64,000 bases of DNA from Sipunculus nudus (Eukaryota > Annelida > Sipuncula > Golfingiida > Sipunculidae). The stretch spans positions 14,381,508 through 14,445,507 of the forward strand of contig CM049313.1 of NCBI GenBank assembly GCA_026874595.1, in the 5' to 3' direction. The notes beneath the pieces are model-generated. The model did not search any database, was not told the DNA's origin, and saw only the letters and a list, made by a program, of their open reading frames with translations. Shown here piece by piece: positions 43,992-56,000 of this stretch (positions are counted from its first letter, which is position 1; the number at the start of each line of letters is the position of its first letter). A program made the translations under genes and the position numbers.

Positions 43992-45229
43992 ATGGCACAG
44001 CAGAATTTTGAGACCGAATTTAGGGAGGAATGGTTTAAAAAGTATTCAAATTGTGCAAAACATCTTATTCCTAAGGAGTTGTACTACAAGACTATTCAAG
44101 ATCTGAAAACAGCAGCTGAAATTTCAAGCTCAAAGTCACGTCACCAGTACTACATCCTAAAGAAGTATGAAGTACTACAGTGTGGTGATGTGGAGAAGCT
44201 TATAAAGAAGAGAAATTCATCAGAGGATCGCCCAGTGTACTACGCAACAATAGAAGACACATATGACATCATTAGTAAAGCTCATATCGCAACTGGACAT
44301 GGTGGTCGTGAGAGGATATTAAAACACCTTGGGCAAACGTATGCCAACGTCACAACATATGCTGCTGAACTCTACAAGTCTTACTGTTTTGTGTGTCAAG
44401 AGAAAATGAAACGTCCTAAGACTAAAGGCGTTGTTGTAAAACCTACTCTGTCAAGTGAGTTCAACTCTCGTGGTCTGGTGGATCTTGTTGACATGCAGTC
44501 ATCCGCACAAGGCAAGTTCAAATGGATCATGGTCTACCAGTGCCACCTCACAGAGTTTGTTATCCTGAGACCCTTGACTTCAAAGAGAGCTACTGAAATA
44601 GCCTTTCAACTTTTAGATATCTTCAGAGTGACAATGGCTCAGAATTTACAGCCCAAGTCATTACAGAACTCAAGGTATTGTGGCCTCAGCTCATCATGGT
44701 TCATGGCAAGCCCAGACATCCACAAAGTCAGGGCTCTGTTGAAAGGGCTAATGCTGACGTGACATTAAAGACATGCTTGTAGCTTGGATGAGTGACAACA
44801 GTACCTGTGACTGGACTGTGGGACTCAAATTTGTGCAGCAACAGAAGAACTGTGCTCATCATGCTGGCATTAACAGAACTCCTTACAAAGCTATGTTTGG
44901 AGAGGACCCCAAGGTTGGCTTGGCATCTTCAATTCTCCCACAAGAAATCCTTAAAAAAGCTTAAATCAGAAGATGATCTCTTGGCAATTCTTCAGCCGTC
45001 ATCAACTGCAAACACTGAGTCAGCATCTGTTGACACCACTGAGCCTCTAATTCCTGCTACAAGTCCACCTTCAGCAGATGCAGACAACCAGCCACAGTCA
45101 CCCCCAGAAGCCCAGGAGCCATCCTCTCCGGCCACCAGCCAACCATCATCTTCCACCAACAAGTCACCAACACCTACTGCCAACAGTCCACCATCACCAC
45201 CTGCAACTGATCAGCAATTAAGGCTTTAA
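43992..45229 (+). pseudogene. Ginger/KRBA2-like integrase transposase, frameshifted
   Basis: The first open part (43992-44762) starts at a plausible ATG and gives an N-terminal region, an H2C2 finger (AHIATGHGGRERILKHL ... YCFVCQEKMK) and the first core aspartate (RGLVDLVDMQSS). Near 44621 a deletion shifts the frame, so the second aspartate (SDNGSEF, about 44627) and the glutamate (QGSVERANAD) are read in another frame. Near 44756 a GTGAC insertion shifts it again, and a third shift in an A-run near 44953 leads into a serine/proline/threonine-rich tail ending at 45229. All DDE residues can be found but not in one frame. The product resembles invertebrate KRAB-A-domain-2-like integrases (recollection). 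Confidence 0.85.
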
Positions 45230-45431
45230 TGACAGGCCTTAAATGAAATGTTCAAGTTGGCCAGATATACCAAAGATTAAAGGTTCATTAAAGGAAATTT
45301 GCATGTCTGACAAATGGCATACAAGAAATATTTCCTTACAGCTAAGAATAATAAGTGCTGAACACATCCATAATGAATAATGATTGATTAATTTATTCTT
45401 TCCCGTATCTGATGATAACTGCAGGAAGATC

Positions 45432-45662
45432 AGGTGTCAAGTTAACAGTATTATATTTTTTATTTATTTATTTTTTTATTAATATAATTGTGCAGGAATG
45501 GCAGACTTGCAATGTGGTACATGGCTTTAATTATACACAACAAGTGTCAAGTAAACAGTATTATTATTTTTATTTATTTTTTTTATTATTAGTATTATTA
45601 GTATTATTGTTTAGAAATGGCAGACTTGCAATGTGGCACATGGCTTTGATTATCCTGCACAG
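45432..45662 (+). repeat. 111-bp tandem duplication inside the Ginger-like element
   Basis: GTGTCAAGT(T/A)AACAGTATTAT ... ATGGCAGACTTGCAATGTGG occurs at 45432-45542 and again from 45543, separated by AT-rich filler. The open frame covering it is an artefact of this repeat. Confidence 0.8.
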
Positions 45663-45828
45663 TCCAGCATTTAGTGATTGAAATAAACTGATCTGCATAA
45701 ACTTTCATTGTGTCATCATATTTAACATGATAAACAATGATTTACCCCAGTCGCTGAAACAGTGATATCACGAATTCCCTGAAAGTTTTAGGGATTTCGC
45801 GAAATCCCTAGTTACACACTTTTACTGT

Positions 45829-45832
<4 letters not shown>

Positions 45833-45879
<47 letters not shown>
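45833..45879. repeat. (TA)n microsatellite
   Basis: Pure TA run abutting the right end of the Ginger-like element. Confidence 0.9.
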
Positions 45880-45882
<3 letters not shown>

Positions 45883-46500
45883 ACAAACCCGTTTATTTTA
45901 TTCCCTGCACACAGAGTAATAATGAGCCTCTTCTCTCTAGTTAAGTTTTATGGTCTTTTGACCCTCACTGCTGACCTGATTTGCATATTTCAAATATCAT
46001 CTAAACTAGCTTGGCAATAGCAACAGTTTGATGGGTACATTGTTTTTCTATGTCTAAAAACTTTTTAAGTTAACCGAGTCCCAACTGATTCAGGATAAAC
46101 ATTCTAAAAATCAAAGTATAGGCATATATCAATAAAAATTGGTTTTGCTAATTTTGGATGGGAGGCTAAGAGACCTTACTTATTATGACCACAAATACAT
46201 GCCAACTTATGTAACATCTTTTAAGATTTTTTTTCTGCAAAATGTAGGTTTCTTTTGAAAGTTTAACATAGTGATCATAGTTTAATCGTTATCATTACTC
46301 ATGGAAACATGACTATTATCATTCAATTTTAAAAGATTTATTGAAAACAGCAATAGAATTGTAGCCGTGTCTTAAACTATTAAAACAACAAATATCGCGA
46401 TGCTCCTACAATTTCTCAATTAAGACCATAAACAATGGCGTCATTTTATCTTCAAGAGGGGGGGGGGGCGTTGACTCGCGCGCGCACACACCAACACGCA
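45880..46500. other. Intergenic DNA
   Basis: Unremarkable apart from a G-run and CGCGCGCGCACACACC at about 46458-46492. Confidence 0.5.
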
Positions 46501-46510
46501 TATATATTTA

Positions 46511-46554
<44 letters not shown>

Positions 46555-46675
46555 TAATATCTTTATGGTACATTTCAAATATATTTAAGATTACGGTTAA
46601 AAAATAAGGTATAATTTTCCAATGTAGGTTAATTGTAAACCAGGCTTATATATATATATATATATATATATATAG

Positions 46676-46754
<79 letters not shown>
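46501..46754. repeat. (TA)n microsatellites
   Basis: TA tracts at about 46501-46549 and 46648-46754, the second with small interruptions. Confidence 0.9.
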
Positions 46755-46757
<3 letters not shown>

Positions 46758-46908
46758 ATATTCATAAAAGAGTCAGTTGTCAAACACTGACATAAAGATG
46801 TTTGGTACCTTACCACAATTTAAAAACAAACTTCTATCTTTCCGTTTGAACAGGGGAATCCTAACCATTTTTTGCAGATGCATATGATACTGTATAAGGT
46901 AAATCTGT

Positions 46909-46974
46909 CGCGCGGGCTTCAGCTAATATGGCGTCATTGAGTAAAAGTGAACATATTCCTGGTCCGTGAAAAAC
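46909..46974 (+). pseudogene. Diverged fragment of the SLC46-like gene
   Basis: About 64 bases (CGCGGGCTTCAGCTAATATG, GCGTCATTGA, ATTCCTGGTCCGTGA) match 53758-53822 of the transporter exon with roughly 80% identity by eye and one or two small gaps. The flanks do not match, and no frame is kept. Confidence 0.65.
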
Positions 46975-47037
46975 ATTCAAAATATTCAGTTGCGCTTCTC
47001 TTCACTCAAGGATTTTAAATTATACATAAATCAATGA

Positions 47038-47835
47038 AGCCAGACTTCCCTGTACATTCAGAGAAGAAGAAATTAAGTCCTGGTTACCTCTATTCTGCGA
47101 ACTACGGATCGAAACGTGATTTTCATCACTCGGGGAGTCAGATGGGGCTTAAACCTTATCCATTTGGCGGAGAATCTTCTAACATGACACTCAGCGAGGT
47201 CCTGACAAAATATCTGTGGAAATCTGAAATAAGGTCATGGTGACCTATATTCTGCTGACTAGAAAACATGTGAGCACCCAGGAGGTCAGATATACACAAA
47301 TTGTAACCGTGAGGCCTAGAATCTTCTAACACTACATCGAGCATGCAGGATTCTGGGAAAAAATATCCTAGGAAACATAAAAGTAAGTCATGGTGACCTA
47401 TATTCTGTGAGTAATTCGCCAAAATATGATTTTGAGCATTCAGACAGTCAGGAAAAGCTCAGCACAAATTGTATCCGTTAGGCATAGAAACTTCTAACGC
47501 AACATCCAGGGAGATTCTGACAAAACTCATTGGAAACCTAAAACTACGGTAGTTCCTGTTGACCTATATTCTGTGAATGACTCGGCAAAAGTATGATAAT
47601 GAGCACCAAAAAGTAAGAAATTACAGAAATTTTATCGGCTAGCCCTGGAGTCTTCTAATGTTAGATCCAAGAAAGTCTTGGGCAAATCTCCTTTGAAACC
47701 TGAAATTAGATCATGGTAACTATATCCTGCGAGCTGCAGACTGAAAACATGATTTAAAGCACACAGGTAGCAGGTAGTTAGACCGGGCTTATAACTTCAC
47801 GGTTGGACCTACGACCTTTTAATTAACAGCCTTTT
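47038..47835 (+). repeat. Tandem repeat F, about five units of 150-170 bp
   Basis: Each unit contains CCTAGAATCTTCTAAC-like and GGTGACCTATATTCTG-like phrases and CAGACAGTCAG spacers. A second array of the same family is at 62882-63490. It shares the wording of repeat A units (GAAACCTGAAATTAGG), so the two families appear related. Confidence 0.7.
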
Positions 47836-47839
47836 GTGG

Positions 47840-50000
47840 CACCTCCTGCAATGACTTGCATTTGGCGGGGGAAATCTATAAAACCTTCGAAAATCTTCTT
47901 CTCTGAAATCTTTCAGTCAAATTATTCAATATTTAACATATATTTATCCTAGTGATGAGCTCTCTTAGAATTGTTCAATGGTTCGGGTTCGATGAATTTT
48001 GACCGAGTTACAGGAATTTGAACTTAGTCATTTGGCAAAGTTAACATAATACCATCACAATCTCAGAAACGGCAGGACCTCGCATCACCAAGGTAAACGC
48101 AATCGTTGGTCACATAAATCATATTTGAAATTGAGGTTTTACGGGGGGGGGGGGGGTCGTAATTTTAGCCTGTTTCAGCTTCTTCATTAATTCTACATGA
48201 TATGTGGCTGAATTGTTGGACCTTAACAATGAAAGAATTGTGAGTTGCTTTGGTAAATATAGTAAGTAGATTTATCGTATTAACAGACTGAGCTCTGTGG
48301 GTATATAAGGAGAGCTGCATAGGCAACATAAATAATTGGTGTCCATAAACAGTTTATGGTAAGATACCCCCATGAATAATTATATCTGTATTCTGATTTT
48401 GCTTTCAATAGGCATTTATCATTCTAAACGCTTTGATAAAAAAAATCTGATGAATATGTCAGCTTGAAAAAAAATCATCGAAGCAGAAATCTTTCATTTT
48501 GTATAAAGATTTAGCAACTGCCAATTATTTCAGATTTAGCAACAGGCCATTGCTTCAGTCTATATATTCAAAGCTTTGGTAGACTGCAAACTGTGTCGGA
48601 TTTGGCAAGAGGGTCTAAAGTTCGCTTTGTGCAGTAGCTGCAATCGGCATTTAAGCTTCGGTTGACTAAGGGGGGGGGGGGGGGGCAACTGCCTTCCTAA
48701 GCTGAGCTTGGCCAGCCCACTGCACCTGACTCAAGAGCAGTTTGATGTGTCTGCCTCAAATTTTGGCCTGTCCATGCATCTTTGATGGCTTTCTCGTACA
48801 CAAGACGTGTGTCGCTGCCAACAATGATTTTTTTGCGGATATTATGTATTCAGCCGGACACCGCCACCGCCGCATAGGTTTACGTAATACTTCGAAGAAT
48901 TATGATCGGGTCATATGTTAACTGCTGTGCCCTCATTTTGGGTTGACATCTGACCTTTCCTCTCTGCAGAGCGTCCATCTGTGCGTCTGTTTTCCCATCT
49001 AAACCCACATATCTTGGGACTCGTTCGACCAGTCGGGCTGAAATTTTGCATGTATATATATATGTACATGGCAATTATCATACACAAACTGGTGGCGCCA
49101 CATGCAAATATTTTGCATGGTGTCCATCTGATTTTCTGTCTGGGGTTAAAATCACTCATATTTTGGCAGTGGTTTGACTTATCCGCCTAAAATTTTGCAT
49201 CTGTATACATCTTGGATAGACTTTTCGTGGAATTGGTTGGTGGCGCCATCTAAATACACGTTTACACGGCAGACATCCATGCCAATATATCAGGACTGGT
49301 TTAATGTATCGGCTTGAAATTATGCCTGAGTATAGATCTTGCAAAGCTCTACAGAATATACAAATTTGGTGGCCCAACCTATAACCATTTTTTGCATGGT
49401 GTCCATCTGTTCATCTGCCTAGGGTAAAAAATCAACAGTGATTTGACTTATCCGCCTGAAAATTTGAATATCTTAGATAGCATTCTGGTTCAAATGGCAG
49501 GTGGCGCCACTTACAATCATGTTAACATGGTAGACATCCATGATAATATGCAACACATCTCTCTCTATTTGCCCTTACCACTCAGTCAGTGCCTCACTCC
49601 ACCAGTACCACTCTGATTTCGGTGGATACACGTAGTCGCTAGTCGAATCACCGTATTCTAGTTACTAAGTAGAGATTTGATATATCAGCCACAAATTGGG
49701 GCATATCTATACATTTCTGTTAGCTTTTTGTATGCAAGACTTGTGGCGCCACCTTCAATAATTTGTGCACAATGTATTCCTGCTTAATATCTCAGGAATG
49801 ATTTGACATATCAGCCTGAAATTGTGCATGTCCATACATCTCGGATAGTTTTTGTTTTTGCAAGACCTACAATTGTTTTTCGGTTTCATGCACAACTGTG
49901 CACATGGTTTAAGAGTGGTTTGAAGTATCTGCCAGAAATTGTGCATGTCCATATCTTCGATGGCTTTCTCATGCACAAGATTGGTGGGGCCAATTGGTTC
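47840..50000 (+). repeat. Dispersed repeat E, copy 2, with a nested D-type copy
   Basis: Matches copy 1 in order (AATCTTCTTCTCTGAAATC; GGCAGGACCTCGCATCACCAA; GGCAACTGCCTTCCTAAGC; TGATGGCTTTCTCGTACACAAG). G-runs lie near 48130 and 48672. From about 48831 to 49663 a diverged element D is inserted (GCGGATATTATGTATTCAGC ... CCGTATTCTAGTT), with GGTGGCGCCACATGC and AGGTGGCGCCACTTAC sites; repeat E text resumes after it. Limits approximate. Confidence 0.65.
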
Positions 50001-50333
50001 TCTTTTACAAATAAAAACCTACATACGGCACCATATAATTTCCACATTATTATTTTACAGAATGTAACATGATTGTATCAGTTATTTATGTCGGCCTAAC
50101 CCAATAAACCTCAACAGTCCCCACTTCTGTCTTCAGGGTAAACATGAAACACCACCGTTATTGATTTATCAATGAGAATAATACTGTCCAGTTTTTATGT
50201 ATACAATGTATACTTTACATCTTCAAATGAATACATAATACATGTATTATGTAGCAACGCAAAACGCCTGCAGATCAGACACGTGCTTCCTTTTATTTTT
50301 CGTTAAATCCTCAATCACGTAGACCTTTCACAT
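50001..50333. other. Intergenic DNA
   Basis: Nothing recognised. Confidence 0.5.
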
Positions 50334-50428
50334 AGACTGGTACCCTGCTCAATTATGGCACTGCTGCTCCAGGCCAATCATGGAATCTATGCTTGGTTGA
50401 GGGCCATAATAGAGCAGGGTACCAGTCT
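50334..50428. repeat. Foldback (hairpin) sequence, 26-bp arms
   Basis: AGACTGGTACCCTGCTCAAT at 50334 (arm to 50359) and its complement at 50403-50428 match at 25 of 26 positions, with a 43-base spacer. The open frame starting at 50355 begins inside it and shows no family. Confidence 0.85.
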
Positions 50429-50546
50429 AACCCTGCACACTGCGCAGAAACAGACTAAAGAGTACGACTCTGCTAGTTGGAGTTTGTGGGCTTCAAAACC
50501 TGGCAATGCACTGGCCGGGGCTTGCGAATACACCAGCGGCGTAGGT

Positions 50547-52129
50547 GGGTATTTCTACAAAAAATGTCGCATTTCATGTCCCGAAACTATATTTGTTACT
50601 GAGAAATTAGCAAATGCTAAAAATGACATGAATAACCATTCAGATTGTTGCTAAAGATATAACCATTATTATGAGATAAAAATATTTTAAATCGGGGCAG
50701 AAATACATACAGAAAAAAAGCTGCAAATGTTACTATACCCTTAAATTTCCGTTGTCCCTTTCTCTCGGATCTTAAATTCAAAACAGCGTTTTTCTGTAAC
50801 CACTGTTCCATTTATATAGAATTTGTTTTCCACGTTGTCACAGCGGTGAAAGTTTATTAAGATGATATTTTTGCTTGATTTTTCCTGACCGTTTTGTTTT
50901 TAATACAAAAATTTGGATATAAAAAGTATGTCTCCCAAAATATACTCGGCACCGTTACCTGACCTTTTGACCTTGCAGCGCGTGAACAGAAACCACTTTG
51001 CTGATGCAGGGAGCAGCGTTTATTAGAGTTCAGGAAATTTTGTACACATAATCCACAATTAAATTTAGTAACTGCCATATCAGTGTTCTCTGTTAATCAT
51101 TTAAGGGTTAAAAAAATCACCGTATATTTATTTGGACTCGACACCGTTACACCTGCGAAAAATTAACCGTCACATATAACACTTCGAAAATGGCTTCCTC
51201 TTGTTGTTCATATAGTGATAACTCGTGCTGCCCTCTTAGGGACGGTATGAAAGTAATTTTTGTCCTGCATTTGACGTATAGATGAAAAAAACTCAGCACC
51301 GTTACCACTCGAAACCGTTACCTGCATGAAAAATAACGGTGTCGAGAGCAAGGTAACGGTGTCGAGAACTTGGTATTAAATCCAAATTATTGAAATAGAA
51401 TTTGAAACATATTTTGGGCTAAATATTTTAAACATTTGCGTTTCTTCTATTCAAACAGGCATTTGCTTGTTTTAATACATAATACTGGTATTCAAGTAGT
51501 CACTACGGTTATTTTTACTTCAGAAGCTCGACTCCGTTACCTATGCTCAACACCGTTATCTATGCTCAACACCGTTACCTAGAGGATTTAAAACCATGTT
51601 TAAATTTTATTTTCTGTGCATTCAAAAAAATTAACAAGGTATTTCGACTCAAATTCTGAAAGTAGATGTACCAAAGTACTTTGTCCGGTAAATCCCTGCA
51701 AATGCACCCCTCTGGAAGCAAAAATAGGTATAGAGACAATTTTTGTTTTCAAAAGTTAATTAAAAAGTAGAAAATATGTTCTTTTTTACACATTTTTTGT
51801 TGTTAAATTCATATCTGAAATTTGTTTTGATTTTATCAAAAGCTATTAATTTTAATTTTATCGAAAATCACAAAAAAATCTAGTCAAAACAATTTCTGAA
51901 ATGTGCAAGTGAGATTTTACTGCGTGTAACGGTGTCGAGAAAAAGGTTCATATTTTCCCATTACCTGGACTATTTATAAAAAACGGAAACTGAAAAGTGC
52001 ACTACTTGCATTATTTTACAATTCTAACGATATTTTTCTACAAATTAAGTTTTGTTATATCAAAATCAAGATTTAAAAAAAAATCACCAAGAAAACCCTT
52101 GAAATGCGACGTTTTCTGTAGAAATACCC
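50547..52129. mobile_element. Candidate non-autonomous element with 30-bp inverted ends
   Basis: GGGTATTTCTACAAAAAATG (left arm 50547-50576) and its complement at 52100-52129 agree at 28 of 30 positions. Directly outside, AGGT is present on both sides (50543-50546 and 52130-52133), as expected of a 4-base target duplication. The 1.58-kb interior has no convincing gene, but carries ten copies of a 16-base motif on both strands. Superfamily unknown. If not a transposon, it may be a palindromically flanked regulatory block upstream of the transporter gene. Confidence 0.55.
50945..51939. repeat. Cluster of ten CTCGACACCGTTACCT motifs on both strands
   Basis: Plus-strand copies (exact or near) start at 50945, 51137, 51292, 51308, 51527, 51546 and 51565. 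Minus-strand copies (AGGTAACGGTGTCGAG) lie at 51334-51346, 51351-51366 and 51926-51939. The GC-balanced motif stands out in AT-rich surroundings. Spacing is irregular, except for the pair at 51292/51308 and the triple at 51527/51546/51565 (16-19 bases apart), so it is not a simple tandem array. Confidence 0.85.
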
Positions 52130-52133
52130 AGGT

Positions 52134-52970
52134 ACAAATGTAATGAAATGGGTAATGTAGTCCGTTTGATACGAATTGTTTCGAGGCAAATTTAAATAAA
52201 CATGGGTGTTTAGTGGTAAGGACTTCAGGGAATAAATAATATTTTGTTAGCATACACATGTGGAATGTAGACACAAGATGTTTCCTTGAAATGTAACAAA
52301 TTTTGAATTTAAAGTTTGACCGTCGAGACAGATAGTCCCGGCCGTCCACACTGCCTGACTGTGAGAGGTACATTTTGAGTAGAAACGATATCTGGCGGAA
52401 GGGTGGTAAACACTTCTTTCGGACTTGCCAGAGGCGACATCTGTAAGCCTGGCTTTAAAGTTCGTAACAGTCACCACTATTTTCCTTTCTCTCTAATTAT
52501 TTATATGAGTAGATATTTTATTTTTCAGGGGAAAAAAGATATTTATCACATGAGTACCAGACTGCAGAAAAGCTGTTAATTATACATGACTACACCAAAA
52601 TTTGGTCTAATTAACTTCCCCGCTTATAAGAATGGTGGACGAAAATTATGTATATACCTGCATCTTGGGAACAACAGGAATGTTATTTGTATGGTTATTA
52701 CCATAGATATATTAACATTGTTCAAACACGCGGATCTAAAAACAACAAAGACATTTTACAAGTAAAATATATGTCAGAATATCTCTGTAATTTGCACTGA
52801 ACAAGATAAAACGGAAGGCAGCTGATTGTAGGAGATTGTGCCGAAAGCTCCTTTTTTATGAAGTATTTGAAGTAAAGATGTGCAAAGTTTTATTTAGGTA
52901 AATTTAAGGATAACCTTACGACCTTTTGTCACCAACAGATGTCGCTAATGTTGTTGGAACTGCTTTGCTG
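52134..52970. other. Region upstream of the SLC46-like gene
   Basis: No gene supported. Minus-strand open frames at 52038-52477 show no family features. Confidence 0.5.
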
Positions 52971-52976
52971 TATAAA
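52971..52976 (+). promoter_or_regulatory. Possible TATA box of the SLC46-like gene
   Basis: TATAAA lies 30-35 bases upstream of the start codon, which would give a very short leader. The TATA match is clear, but such motifs are frequent in AT-rich DNA. Confidence 0.3.
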
Positions 52977-53005
52977 TTGATCAGACTGAGAGACTAAGTA
53001 AGATA

Positions 53006-56000
53006 ATGGAATCTAACAGTGAACTGAGCCAACTTATAGACCTAAAAAAGGACGTCAAAAGGCCTCTGTTTCGATTACCATGGGTTATAGAGCCTTTGCT
53101 TGTCTTTTATATGGCCGTTTTTAGTTTGGTTGACACTGCGATAAACAAAGCAACGTTCAGATCGGCAGCGAGAAGCCTTTTCCCTGGAAACCATACTTTT
53201 AACTATACTGGAGGACCCTGTATCGAAAACCTCACCTCTGATTTCTTACAAGTCGTCATCAAAGCCGACATTTGGAATATGTACCAAGTTATAGGTGAAA
53301 ATATAATTGGTATTTTTTCAATGTGGATAATGAGTGTCCTGTGTGACCGTTACGGAAGGCGCATAATACTCCTGCTGCCACCTGCCGGGGATATCCTGCA
53401 CGCTTTACTGTTCATCATTTTGATCAAATTGAACCTGGGCCTGCCATTTACAATGTTCACCTAGGTTCGGGCCATTTTCGGGAGCCGACCCGTGTTTTTA
53501 GTGGGATGTTATTGTTACACGGCCGACACGACAGCTCATGAATCGCTATCGTTTCGTTTAACTGTTATCCACGTTATAAACACCATATGTGTGGTGCTTA
53601 CCGCACTTGTTGGGAGTCATCTGTTAACGGATGAAAACTTCCTTTGGCCGTTCAGTGTTCAGATCATCACAATGTCTTTAACACTGATTTACATCTATTT
53701 CCTGGTGCCTGAAACTTTGCATGCAAGCAAAATTGAATCTATAGAACCCGACAGGAGGCGCGCGCTTCAGCAAATATGGCGTCATTGCGGGAAAGTGGTA
53801 ATGTTCCTAGTCCGTGATGAAAACAAGCGAAGATGGCGGTTTTGGGTCATTATGGGGGTCCATCTATTCTATTACGGTTTCTACGCCTTGGAATTGTTTG
53901 GTTCATACATTCGTCACAAGCCGTTCTGCTGGGGATCAGTTAAGAAGGACACTTATAGTGTATACAATATCGTTATGGACACGCTGGGCGCCCTACTATG
54001 TACCAAGATCTTCAGCAGGTATATCTCTGACGGCTGGCAGGGAACCCTGGCAGCAATCTCTGGAATGCTGCTGCTTTACTATTGGTTCTTTATCGTAAAA
54101 GAATACATGGTTTATTTTAGTAAGTATATATAATCATTAATCAGTTTGGTCAATAACTCTACGTAGCACTTTACTTAAATGTGAACAACATTAACGAGAT
54201 GATGCGAATGAACAATTATTATCACGCCATCTTAGTTATACATTTTCATCCAGACTTATAGTTGTTTCTTTGAAAATATAAATTTGCCATATTTTTCAAT
54301 CTTAGAAATGATTAACATTGTTTTTCCAAATGCACACGTGACGGCCTTACCAAAACCCCCAGGGTACAAACATCAACTGTGTTTTTTTTTCCAGTGCCAG
54401 TTTTCGGGCTCTTCTCCACTGTGGTCATACCTATAAGCTTATCAATATTGTCCAAGTATGTGCAACAGAATGAGCAAGGTAGGCTATTATACGGGCGCTT
54501 GAATCTCGATATGTATACCTAATGTTGGGTCAAATAGACATAATATCCAGCAATATCATGCCTATTCTTTCACACTATCAGTTCAGATTTGCTTTATTCA
54601 AATGTGTCCCAGCAAAATCATCCCAGCACAGTCCCAGTACCTCGCATACGGCTGTTTAATGCCTTGTTACGGCTCTGTGTTTTGGTAAACAAAGTCTAAG
54701 TGTGTCTGTATACCAAAACAAGGCCGCGTGACCGGAGGTCCGATTGTGAGCCGCAATACGCGATGTTTCAGCCAGCGGTAACATGTATTACATTGTCTGT
54801 GCCAAGTCATTAAGGGCATCTCTTGATTGACACGTGTTGTGGCTCCGCGATGCACACGGACCTACGCGTTGTGTTAATGTTGACACCTGTGATCGCGCCC
54901 GGTCCACTTTTTTTAAACTCTAAAAAATTGGGCCCCTTTATATAATGTTCAAACGTTAAACCAGGATGTCACGCTTGCAGGACCTTGATTATATAAAGAA
55001 TTGACGTACAAGCACGACTTGCTCCTTTGCGAACTAATCTGCATCCATTAAGCAACGAACAGACAAATTTAATCCAGATTAATATTTCTATCATTATCTA
55101 CCAATCAGCCGTAAGGTCCCAGGGGGGATTCCTCACTTCGGAACCAGATACAATGGGATTTCCCTGTTTTCGGTAACAGCTGATTCATGGATGCAGCTCA
55201 GTCGCAAACAAGAGCTCATTTCAAGGGGTTACACTGGGTTTATTGGAATAGTTGATGCTTTAATGGAAAGAAGAACTGATTATTTTTTTCCCCACGCAAA
55301 GTCCTGAACATCATAGGAATTTTAAATGATTTCTTGTATTATCGCCCACCAATCGCAAATGAGCATGCCGGCCTTGTCATTTCTCTATATAAACAAATAA
55401 CGGCAAGTATTACTTCCTGGTTTTACATCGAGAACAGGGAAGGCAATTGTTTATAAGGACTTTTTAACACTATTTTAGCATATATCTATATAAATAAGGA
55501 TTCAATTCCTGTGACAATTATAATAGGCCTATAAAACTATCTTCCTAAGAAAAGGGTCTAAGGTACAGGGACTTGCTTTGGCGCGCCCACGAGGGTGCCA
55601 TTTTATGAATGCTTAATTGTTAATTGAAACAATCAGGTGGCTAGCGTTCATCTCGTCTTCGCGGCAGGGAAAACAAATCTATTGCTATTTTAAGATCGAA
55701 CGATTACCAAGTACCTGACCTGTCATATAACGTAAGCCATGGCAGGTTTCGATGCATGTGTTCTTGTGGATAAGGCTTGGTAACAGTTTTTATTTATGTG
55801 TTTACTTTGTACGCTGGATTTAATTGGCCTTATTGATTTCATCCCCACCGCATGCGTGTCTAGCCTTTTCAAATTTCATCACGTAGAAGGCTAGCAGGTC
55901 CGCTGAAGCAAGTTCTCTGCTCAACGGTGCCAGACACATATGTTAGGAAGATAAATAACACCAGCTAAGCCTTTTTTGCCGTTTCAGAGTGGGCACAGCC

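Larger units (their letters stand above)
43094..45832 (+). mobile_element. Ginger-like DNA transposon with 78-bp terminal inverted repeats
   Basis: The ends are inverted repeats, 43094-43171 and 45755-45832, starting TGTTACAGTAAAAGTGTGTA; 76 of 78 positions match. They begin TGTTA, fitting the TGTNR rule I recall for Ginger transposons, and TATA flanks both sides, fitting a 4-base target duplication (weak, because the right flank is a TA microsatellite). Inside are a 44-bp tandem array, an integrase-type transposase broken by frameshifts, and a 111-bp tandem duplication near the right end. Such integrases are cellular relatives of retroviral-type integrases with an H2C2 finger and DDE core (family knowledge). 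This copy could only move with help from another. Confidence 0.85.

Noticed and set aside
45412-45681. 89-codon frame near the right end of the Ginger-like element
   Set aside because: It is produced by a 111-bp tandem duplication in AT-rich DNA.
50355-50654. 99-codon frame as a gene
   Set aside because: It starts inside a foldback, crosses the left end of the candidate element and has no recognisable domain or splice context.
52038-52477. Two overlapping minus-strand frames (111 and 76 codons)
   Set aside because: They span the right inverted arm of the candidate element and show no family features.
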